From: Actinomycetes bacterium
GTDB taxonomy: Bacteria; Actinomycetota; Acidimicrobiia; Acidimicrobiales; Palsa-688
DNA length: 8,218 bases
Reading direction: 5' to 3'
Assembly: GCA_021815935.1 (NCBI GenBank)
Contig: JAKAZH010000076.1
Span: 1-8,218, forward strand
Shown here piece after piece: positions 1 through 5,536 of this stretch. The notes below the pieces were generated by a model, which ran no database searches, was not told the DNA's origin, and was given only the letters and a program-made list of their open reading frames with translations. Made by a program: the position numbers and the translations under genes. How positions within the stretch are numbered: position 1 is the stretch's first letter; every line of letters begins with the position of its first letter.

Positions 1-1
1 C

Positions 2-67
2 GCTTCGAGCGCGCCGAGCCGGGTCGACGTCACCCTTAGCCCCGCCGAGCGCAAAAGCGCCTTGTAG
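2..67 (+). CDS. Possible C-terminal tail of an upstream gene (partial)
   Basis: The frame starting at base 2 is open for 21 codons and ends at TAG 65-67, with a tail reading ...RVDVTLSPAERKSAL. About 18 of the 21 codons end in G or C, much better than the other two forward frames, which is the only evidence for coding. The fragment is too short for any family assignment. An alternative is a divergent gene starting at a GTG on the minus strand (about 33 down to 1), which also has high third-position GC. The AT-rich spacer after base 67 marks the end of coding in either case. Confidence 0.35.
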   Translation, partial: ASSAPSRVDVTLSPAERKSAL

Positions 68-99
68 TCATCGCTTGTTCTCTCCAACTGGCATCATCC

Positions 100-150
100 T
101 CGGTTAGTAGAGTAGCTCATAAAATGTAATATGTCAACTATTAGAGGATG
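100..150 (+). promoter_or_regulatory. AT-rich leader, candidate promoter for the glycosyltransferase operon
   Basis: This stretch is clearly richer in A and T than its surroundings and lies 50-100 bases before the first glycosyltransferase gene. It contains -10-like hexamers TAAAAT (120-125) and TAATAT (127-132). The only -35-like element at good spacing from the second is TTAGTA (104-109), which matches the consensus at only three positions. The location and composition support a promoter. The exact elements are a guess, and actinobacterial -35 boxes are often poor. Confidence 0.35.
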
Positions 151-199
151 AGATTTCGTGGCCGGCATGGCGCAGCGCAACCGCAACTAGTCTGAAGCA

Positions 200-1369
200 A
201 TGCGCGAGCGGCCGACTCTGCAGCGTGCAAAGAACGGCCACCTCCCACCTCTGATAGTCGTCGCTCCGATAGAGCCAAGGACAACCGGCAATGGCCTAGC
301 AATGCGAGTCGGGAGCATCTGCCAAGCGGCCACTCACCTTTTCGAGCCGACCGTCGCAGTTTTCCCAATTGCCGGGCGCATGCCCGCCACCGCGAGGATT
401 CCTGGATTGGAGGTGAAAGTCTTCGAGACCCGGGGAGCCGATGGTGACGCAGTAAGTTCCGCTGTCGCGGCTAAGCAGCTGGCTGACCTGCTGCGCCCAT
501 CTCCCGGCACACCCGTGCTGGCCATTCGGAGCTACGTCGCACCGGTTGCCCTGGCGCTCGGGGAGGCGATCGGGTCGAAATGGGTCGCAGCGGACTTGGA
601 CGACGACGACGAAGCCTTCCTCAACAGTTCCGGAGACGCCGACGGCGCGATGCGCGTCCACGAGCTTTTGAAAGCGACAGCGCCACGGATCTCAGCACTG
701 TCTGCCGCCTCAGCGCCCGAAGCAGAGAGGATCTCTCGCCGTCACGGGGTCGAGGTTCTCACAATTGCGAACACGGTGGCGGTGCCGGCGGTTCGGCCCC
801 CCCATCGTAGTGGTCAACCGACTGTTCTCTTCGTGGGAAACCTCACCTACCAGCCGAACATCGATGCTGTCGTCAGACTCATCTGCGAGGTCCTCCCGGT
901 CCTGCGTAGAAGCACACTGAGGCAGATATCCGCCACGGTCGTCGGGCCGTACAACCCGTCCGGTCCGCTCGGCGCTTTCGACGAGTGCGATGGGGTGACG
1001 CTGGCGGGATTCGTGGAAGACCTTCGCATGTACTATCGGCGTGCAGGAGTGATGGTCGCTCCGATCGGTGTCGCCGGCGGAACGAGGATCAAGCTGCTTG
1101 AGGCTTTCGCAGCCGGGGTGCCCGTGGTTACGACTGAGGCGGGGGCGGCAGGACTCGATGTACGACACGGCGAGCACCTTTTGATTGGCGGCGACCCAGC
1201 GCGGCTCGGGGTGCTCGCCGCCGGCATCTTGGATGACCCAGAGCTCGCAGAACGGATCTCGTCGAATGCGTTCAGATTTGTGAGGGAATGCCACGCACCG
1301 GCGGTCGCCGAATCGCAGGTGGCTGAGCTGGTCGTCAAGGCGGAGAACGTAGGAAGACCCCGATGGTAG
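200..1369 (+). CDS. GT4-type (GT-B fold) glycosyltransferase
   Basis: This is a 389-residue retaining glycosyltransferase of the GT4/group 1 type, expected to move a sugar from a nucleotide-sugar donor to a glycan, lipid or peptide acceptor at the cytoplasmic side. The N-terminal Rossmann half starts at about residue 17 with LIVVAPIEPRTTGNG, where a flexible Gly loop follows the first strand. The C-terminal donor half begins at about 210 with TVLFVGNLTYQPNIDAV. It carries the signature GGTRIKLLEA at about 293-302 (T295, R296, K298, E301), followed by FAAGVPVVTT and GAAGLDV, as in PEP-CTERM/Eps-associated sugar transferases. The start is ATG 200, because a stop at 188 closes the frame upstream and later Met codons would cut the first strand. 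The Shine-Dalgarno sequence is weak. The gene overlaps the next one by 7 bp. Donor and acceptor cannot be read from the sequence. Confidence 0.88.
   Translation: MRERPTLQRAKNGHLPPLIVVAPIEPRTTGNGLAMRVGSICQAATHLFEPTVAVFPIAGRMPATARIPGLEVKVFETRGADGDAVSSAVAAKQLADLLRPSPGTPVLAIRSYVAPVALALGEAIGSKWVAADLDDDDEAFLNSSGDADGAMRVHELLKATAPRISALSAASAPEAERISRRHGVEVLTIANTVAVPAVRPPHRSGQPTVLFVGNLTYQPNIDAVVRLICEVLPVLRRSTLRQISATVVGPYNPSGPLGAFDECDGVTLAGFVEDLRMYYRRAGVMVAPIGVAGGTRIKLLEAFAAGVPVVTTEAGAAGLDVRHGEHLLIGGDPARLGVLAAGILDDPELAERISSNAFRFVRECHAPAVAESQVAELVVKAENVGRPRW
1351..1356 (+). promoter_or_regulatory. Ribosome binding site inside the end of the first glycosyltransferase gene
   Basis: AGGAAG lies six bases before ATG 1363, within the last codons of the upstream gene. 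It supports the 7-bp gene overlap (1363-1369) and therefore translational coupling of the two glycosyltransferases. Confidence 0.55.
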
Positions 1370-3429
1370 TACCCAACATCGCCCATTTCGTGTTCGGTCT
1401 GCGTGAACAGGACGAGCCGATGCACTTCCTGCACTACGTCGCGGTCGAATCAGCGCGCCGCGTTCTCGAACCTGATGTCATATATTTCCATTACCACCAC
1501 GAGCCTTGGGGGCCCTGGTGGGATCGAATTGCGCCGCATGTGACACCTGTAATGGTCACGATGGTCCCTGAAGTAGACGGGGCCGACTACAGCTCGGGTC
1601 TCGTCCCCGGGGGCTATCTATATGCCCATCACGCCGACTTCATCAGGCTGGACGCTCTAATCAGACACGGCGGGATATACGCGGACATCGATACTATCTT
1701 CGTGCGAAGGCCGCCGAGCGACCTTTACTCCAAGCCGTTCGTAATAGGCAGGGAGGCTCCGGTCACCAGCCCGATAACAGGCGAGACCGGCCCGTCGCTT
1801 TGCAACGCGCTCATGATGGCAGAGGCCGGTTCAACTTTCGCCGTCAAGTGGCGCGCGGAGATGGCGTCGAAGCTCGACGGCACTTGGAGCAGCCATAGCG
1901 GCACGCTCGCAGACCGCTTGAGCGTCGAAATGGCCGGTGATGTGCACATCGAGCCAGAGACCACTTTCTATCCTTTCTCCGGAGACCCCGCCGGCCTATA
2001 CGGACTCCTCCTGGACGAGAGGCGGATTCCCGACTCGGCTGTGAGCGTCCATCTGTGGGCGCACCTGTGGTGGGACCGCCGACGCTACGACTTCACACCT
2101 GTGCATTCCGGCTGGTGCACGCCGTCCGCCTTGCGTCGAGTGTCGACGACTCTCGCAAAGCTGACCCGACCGTATCTGCCGGTGACGGGCGGGAGGGGGC
2201 ACTCGTCGAGCCACCAACGATCGGACCGTCCCTGGTTGTATTTGTCTGCCGACGATGAGTCTGGATATGGAACCGCTGCACGTAGGGCGATAATGGCGCT
2301 CGAGGGCACTGGCATCGACGTCGCTTGGACGCCGATGATCCCGAGCCCGAGGTGGGGCCTCCTCGGATATGCGACGCCAGTCGCCTTTACGCCATCCGCT
2401 CACGACCTGCGATCAGACGACGTCGCCGTAGTCCACCACGTCCCGGAGTACTACCCTCTTGTCCGGCAGCGATGTGGGGATGCTTTCATGGTCGGCCACA
2501 CTGCGTGGGAGACGGATAAGCCGCCGGAGCACTGGCGCGAATGTCTGGATGCTCCAGACCTCCTCATCGTTCCGTCGACGTTCTCTGCTAGAGCGCTGAG
2601 CGCCTCTGAAACCAGCACCCCGATCGTCGTCGTGCCTCACGCAGTCGCCACTGACGAGCCGGCGCCTCTCGACGCTGCCTGGGGTATTGATGGCGACCGG
2701 TTCGTCTTCTACATCGTTGCAGACTGGACCTACCGCAAAGGGGTTGATCTCACTATCGAGGCCTACCTGCGAGCTTTCAGTGCTTCCGATCCTGTGGTGC
2801 TGGTAGTGAAGACCTCCCGTGCCGCCGGCTACGGGTCCTTTCTGCCCGGGTCCGCTCCGGCCGGGCCGGGCAGCGCGGCCCTGGCTATCGCAAGGATCGT
2901 GGGTCGGCACAAGTCGTCGCCAGAAATCAAGGTCGCAATCACCAAAGTGCCGGACGGCCAGATAGCGGCGTTGCACAAACGCGGCGACTGCTACGTGTCG
3001 CTTTGTCGCGGTGAAGGGTGGGGTATTGGAGCGTTCGACGCCGCAGCAGCCGGCAATCCGGTAGTCACGACGGGATGGGGCGGCCACCTCGACTACCTGG
3101 AAGCCTCCCCGTACCTGGTGGACTTCGAACTGGTTCCAGCCGAAGATCCAAGCGGAGGCCGCGGCCTCAATATCACGGCCGACCAGCGATGGGCTTCGCC
3201 CGACGTCGATCACGCGGCGGCCCTCCTTCGAAAGATCTACCGCTCAGGTTACGACGCTCGTGAGGCTGTGGCGGCTATGGCGGCGAGCATACTGGAGCGC
3301 TATAGCCCCCCAGCTGTGGGAACCGCTTTGCGCGCTGCTGTGGTCGAACATATGGAACGGCGAACGGCTAAGTCGCCGCTTCACGCCGGGGCTACCATGA
3401 GCGCCGGGCGTGTTCACGGGCTGAGCTAG
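1363..3429 (+). CDS. Two-domain glycosyltransferase: GT32-like DXD domain fused to a GT4-like domain
   Basis: This 688-residue protein appears to carry two complete glycosyltransferase domains. Residues 1 to about 265 resemble the sugar-binding DXD family (Gly_transf_sug, GT32-like; capsule and mannosyltransferase relatives): PNIAHFVFGL near the start, HADFIRLDALIRHGGIY at about 90-106, the metal-binding motif D108-I-D110, then a GPSLCNALMMA segment. A Gly/Ser/His-rich linker follows at about 277-290. Residues 291 to about 665 look like a GT-B, GT4-like enzyme: WLYLSADDESGYG, FVFYIVADWTYRKGVDL (447-463), and CRGEGWGIGAFDAAAAGNPVVTT (548-570, broken here only by family comparison). In the usual E-x7-E pair the first Glu is E551, while the second position is D559, a conservative change. 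The protein may add two successive sugars to one acceptor. It is probably cytosolic, since no signal peptide or membrane segment is seen. Confidence 0.85.
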   Translation: MVVPNIAHFVFGLREQDEPMHFLHYVAVESARRVLEPDVIYFHYHHEPWGPWWDRIAPHVTPVMVTMVPEVDGADYSSGLVPGGYLYAHHADFIRLDALIRHGGIYADIDTIFVRRPPSDLYSKPFVIGREAPVTSPITGETGPSLCNALMMAEAGSTFAVKWRAEMASKLDGTWSSHSGTLADRLSVEMAGDVHIEPETTFYPFSGDPAGLYGLLLDERRIPDSAVSVHLWAHLWWDRRRYDFTPVHSGWCTPSALRRVSTTLAKLTRPYLPVTGGRGHSSSHQRSDRPWLYLSADDESGYGTAARRAIMALEGTGIDVAWTPMIPSPRWGLLGYATPVAFTPSAHDLRSDDVAVVHHVPEYYPLVRQRCGDAFMVGHTAWETDKPPEHWRECLDAPDLLIVPSTFSARALSASETSTPIVVVPHAVATDEPAPLDAAWGIDGDRFVFYIVADWTYRKGVDLTIEAYLRAFSASDPVVLVVKTSRAAGYGSFLPGSAPAGPGSAALAIARIVGRHKSSPEIKVAITKVPDGQIAALHKRGDCYVSLCRGEGWGIGAFDAAAAGNPVVTTGWGGHLDYLEASPYLVDFELVPAEDPSGGRGLNITADQRWASPDVDHAAALLRKIYRSGYDAREAVAAMAASILERYSPPAVGTALRAAVVEHMERRTAKSPLHAGATMSAGRVHGLS

Positions 3430-3450
3430 GTTTTTATGTAGAGCATTTCG

Positions 3451-3456
3451 AAGGGA
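3451..3456 (+). promoter_or_regulatory. Ribosome binding site for the PqqD-like gene
   Basis: AAGGGA stands eight bases before GTG 3465. It decides in favour of the GTG start, since no ATG is available at a suitable position before the conserved domain. Confidence 0.55.
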
Positions 3457-3464
3457 CGATCTTT

Positions 3465-3815
3465 GTGACAACTCTCGGTCCATGGCGTCGAAGTGCGGAG
3501 TTGGAGATCACCGAGACCGAGGAAGGGGTAGTCGTCTACCAGCCGAGCCGAGGGAGGGTCCACGCTCTCAACGCGAGCGCTGCGGTGATCCTCGAGCTAT
3601 GCGACGGGACGCGCAATGCAGTAAGCGTGGCGGTCGAGATAGCCGAACTTTTTGGGCTCGCCGAACTGCCGGTCGCCCTGACCGAGGAGTGCATCGACGG
3701 CATGGCACGCGACGGCCTGGTCAGCCAAGTGGCGGCTACGAGTGCCGCCCACCAGCGCGGGCCAAAGGAGTACGGACTCCAGGAGCAGTTTGACGCCGAT
3801 CCTGCCCCTCGGTGA
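3465..3815 (+). CDS. PqqD-like peptide-binding protein (RRE-type fold)
   Basis: This is a 116-residue protein of the PqqD-like family. In PqqD and related RiPP recognition elements, a small winged-helix-like domain binds the leader of a precursor peptide and delivers it to modifying enzymes. The diagnostic segment runs from about residue 32 to 64: VHALNASAAVILELCDGTR, then a helix with EIAELFG. This matches the family pattern of a hydrophobic strand, L-N-x-(S/T)-A, I-L-x-L-C/W-D-G-T/S and an acidic helix. A basic or polar tail (about 92-116) follows the domain. The GTG start is supported by AAGGGA eight bases upstream. It lies 35 bases after the glycosyltransferase fusion and 72 bases before the Tat-tagged repeat peptide, which is the obvious candidate client. 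PqqD-like proteins also occur outside known RiPP loci, and no radical SAM partner is in the window, so the role is inferred. Confidence 0.78.
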   Translation: MTTLGPWRRSAELEITETEEGVVVYQPSRGRVHALNASAAVILELCDGTRNAVSVAVEIAELFGLAELPVALTEECIDGMARDGLVSQVAATSAAHQRGPKEYGLQEQFDADPAPR

Positions 3816-3877
3816 CCGGTCGAAGCCTGGCTACGATCCTGTTACTATCAGAACTATCGGATGTCACCTTGCTGAGC

Positions 3878-3882
3878 GGAGG
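3878..3882 (+). promoter_or_regulatory. Strong ribosome binding site deciding a TTG start
   Basis: GGAGG lies five bases before TTG 3888. It is the best Shine-Dalgarno sequence in this part of the window. It supports TTG as the start of the repeat peptide gene over the internal ATG at 3963, which would delete the twin-arginine motif. Confidence 0.65.
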
Positions 3883-3887
3883 AAGCC

Positions 3888-4193
3888 TTGGATTTCGACA
3901 GCGGATCTGCCGGTAACTTCCCGGAGGAAAGTGGCCTGTCGCGGCGGACTTTCCTCAAGCGGATGGCGTTGATCGGCTTCGCAGCACCTGTAGTTGCATC
4001 TTTCGCCCTCGACGCGGCGTACGCCACGCCGACGTCGGACGAGGGAGGCGTCGACCCTGACCTGGTTTTCGGTAATCAGGCATCGCCCTTCCAATTCTTT
4101 TCAAACCAGCGGATGCCGAGCCAGCAGTTCGCCAACCAGTTCTTCCCTAACCAGTACGTCCCCAACCAGTTCAATTCCAATCAAGTTATCTGA
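3888..4193 (+). CDS. Tat-signal peptide with eight F-F-P-N-Q repeats, candidate RiPP/glycopeptide precursor
   Basis: This 101-residue protein matches no family I recognise. Residues 1-17 are acidic and polar. S18-R-R-T-F-L-K24 is a perfect twin-arginine consensus, followed by a hydrophobic stretch (about 26-41) and a likely cleavage site after A-Y-A46. After a short acidic spacer, residues 60-99 form eight consecutive five-residue units ending in Gln every time: VFGNQ, ASPFQ, FFSNQ, RMPSQ, QFANQ, FFPNQ, YVPNQ, FNSNQ, then V-I and the stop. Asn precedes Gln in six of eight units, and the middle residue is always P, S, G or A. There is no Cys anywhere. Codons for the repeated residues vary (AAT/AAC, CAG/CAA, TTC/TTT), so the peptide rather than the DNA is conserved. 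The gene follows the PqqD-like gene by 72 bases and precedes a SunS-like glycosyltransferase, which suggests a modified and then exported peptide. A small secreted structural or adhesive protein is the alternative. The gene is very likely real; its function is unknown. Confidence 0.82.
   Translation: MDFDSGSAGNFPEESGLSRRTFLKRMALIGFAAPVVASFALDAAYATPTSDEGGVDPDLVFGNQASPFQFFSNQRMPSQQFANQFFPNQYVPNQFNSNQVI
4065..4184 (+). repeat. Eight tandem 15-bp coding units (pentapeptide x-x-P/S-N-Q)
   Basis: The forty codons divide exactly into eight 15-base units with no insertion or deletion. Gln is at position 5 in 8/8 and Asn at position 4 in 6/8. Position 3 is small or Pro in 8/8, and positions 1-2 are mostly aromatic or hydrophobic. 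The units are diverged at the DNA level, so this is an old repeat maintained at protein level rather than a recent slippage product. Confidence 0.85.
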
Positions 4194-4291
4194 GCGAGCA
4201 TGGCACCCGGGAGTGACATCGGCGCTGCTTCGCTTTGCCACCTATGTGCCACTGCGTCACGCAGCTTGCACGCGACAAGCCTCCGACACGA

Positions 4292-5536
4292 ATGCGCGGC
4301 ACAAGCGAGACTGTCGTGAGGCGATCTACCCTCAGCGCAGCGATGATCGTACGTGACGAGGCGGCGCATCTCGGTGCGTGCCTTGAATCCCTTCGTGGGG
4401 TAGTCGACGAAGTGGTGGTAGTCGACACCGGATCGGTTGACGGAACAGTAGAGATAGCCGAAGCGTTCGGGGCCAAAGTCGTGCGCCACCCATGGAACGA
4501 CGACTTCGCCGAGGCACGCAATGTCTCACTCGACAACGTGACCGGTGACTGGGTGCTCTACATCGACGCCGACGAGCGCCTCATCGACGCCGGTCATGTT
4601 GACTGGGAGGAGCTTCTCGGTGAGCCGAACGTCGTCGCTTACAGGCTGTGGCTTTCCCCGGTATCGTCGGCCAGCGCCTACCGGGAGTATCGCCTGTGGC
4701 GCAACGACCCCCGGATCCGATTCGACGGCGTCATCCACGAAAGGGTTGTCCCAGCTATCCACCGCGTAGCGGACGACGACTCAAAGACGGTGGAGCTCGC
4801 CGACCTTCGACTCCTCCACGTCGGCTACGAAGGCGACCAGACGGCGAAGCACAAGCGCAACCTGCCCCTTCTCCGCCGCCAAGTCGCGATCGATCCGTCT
4901 AACCTCTTCGCCCGCCACCACCTCTCTCGGGTCCTTGTCGGCCTCGGCGAGCCCGAGGAAGCCAAAGCGGCGCTAGTTGACGCGGTCGACTTTGCGCGAA
5001 CCGCGCCTGTAATGGACCAGCTTGCGTGCCTGTCCTACATTGACCTGATCCGAATGCGGGCGCGACGCGGCGAGGATGTCGAAGCTCTCATCGGCGAGGC
5101 GCGGGCTGCTTTTCCTAGAAACCTTGTGGTCGCATGGACCTACGGAAGATCCTTGATGGCCGCTCAGCGCTATGCGGAGGCTGCAGACATTTTCCAGGAG
5201 CTCATCGACCGCTCCATGGAGCCATCCGACCCCGGTGACCCCGCGTACGATCTCCGGCTCCTCGCGGAGTTGCCCTGGGATGCGCTCGGCTATTGCAAGT
5301 TCCAGCTTGGTGACTACGCCGGAGCGGCGCATGCCTACGGTCAGGCCTCCAAGCGGTGCCCGTCGGATCCAAGTTTCAAGGCGAAGCAGGTTGTCGCCTC
5401 GGCTAGGGCAGCTCGACGGGTGGCGCCACCCAACCTAGATTCCGCGGGCGCCAGTCCAAATATGTCGCTTTGGGGCAAAACGATCGTTGGAGGGGACGTG
5501 CACGACGTAACCGCCCGGACGGAGGTCATGGTATGA
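4292..5536 (+). CDS. GT2 glycosyltransferase with C-terminal TPR-like domain (SunS-like architecture)
   Basis: This is an inverting GT-A (GT2) glycosyltransferase with helical repeats. From ATG 4292 it has 414 residues. The catalytic domain opens with LSAAMIVRDEAAHLGACLES and has VVVDTGSVDGT at about 42-52 (D45 for nucleotide binding), the W-N-D-D-F-A-E-A-R-N motif, and the metal-binding Y-I-D92-A-D94. TPR-like helices occupy roughly 206-235, 278-306 and 328-358 (for example YAEAADIFQELI and LGDYAGAAHAYGQASKRCP). The same GT2-plus-TPR layout occurs in SunS, which glycosylates the sublancin precursor peptide, and also in surface-glycan enzymes. The TPR part could hold a peptide acceptor. The start is uncertain: TTG 4235, ATG 4244, ATG 4292 and GTG 4316 are all in frame with no good Shine-Dalgarno. 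Family alignment fits 4292 or 4316. It ends in a 4-bp ATGA overlap with the next gene. Confidence 0.87.
   Translation: MRGTSETVVRRSTLSAAMIVRDEAAHLGACLESLRGVVDEVVVVDTGSVDGTVEIAEAFGAKVVRHPWNDDFAEARNVSLDNVTGDWVLYIDADERLIDAGHVDWEELLGEPNVVAYRLWLSPVSSASAYREYRLWRNDPRIRFDGVIHERVVPAIHRVADDDSKTVELADLRLLHVGYEGDQTAKHKRNLPLLRRQVAIDPSNLFARHHLSRVLVGLGEPEEAKAALVDAVDFARTAPVMDQLACLSYIDLIRMRARRGEDVEALIGEARAAFPRNLVVAWTYGRSLMAAQRYAEAADIFQELIDRSMEPSDPGDPAYDLRLLAELPWDALGYCKFQLGDYAGAAHAYGQASKRCPSDPSFKAKQVVASARAARRVAPPNLDSAGASPNMSLWGKTIVGGDVHDVTARTEVMV
5521..5525 (+). promoter_or_regulatory. Ribosome binding site that fixes the start of the surface protein
   Basis: GGAGG lies seven bases before ATG 5533. That ATG overlaps the TGA of the upstream gene as ATGA. 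This favours 5533 over an in-frame ATG at 5470, which would add 21 charged residues in front of the signal peptide and overlap the upstream gene by 67 bases. Confidence 0.7.

Noticed and set aside
710..1294. Long minus-strand open frame (194 codons) opposite the first glycosyltransferase
   Set aside because: Its translation is rich in Arg/His/Ser with no recognisable domain, and it mirrors a well-supported plus-strand gene. This is a typical GC-rich antisense shadow.
2413..3213. Minus-strand open frame of 266 codons opposite the fusion glycosyltransferase
   Set aside because: The plus strand shows clear GT4 motifs across the same bases. The antisense product has no family pattern.
4065..4184. 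Classic pentapeptide-repeat (A(D/N)LXX, quadrilateral beta-helix) protein
   Set aside because: The period is five, but the central Leu/Phe with a small residue two positions before it does not fit in any register. The fixed residues here are Asn-Gln.
4252..4264. Small hairpin CTGCG-TCA-CGCAG between the repeat peptide and the GT2 gene as a terminator or attenuator
   Set aside because: The stem is only five base pairs and no T run follows, and it lies inside the longest possible reading of the GT2 gene. It is too weak to call.
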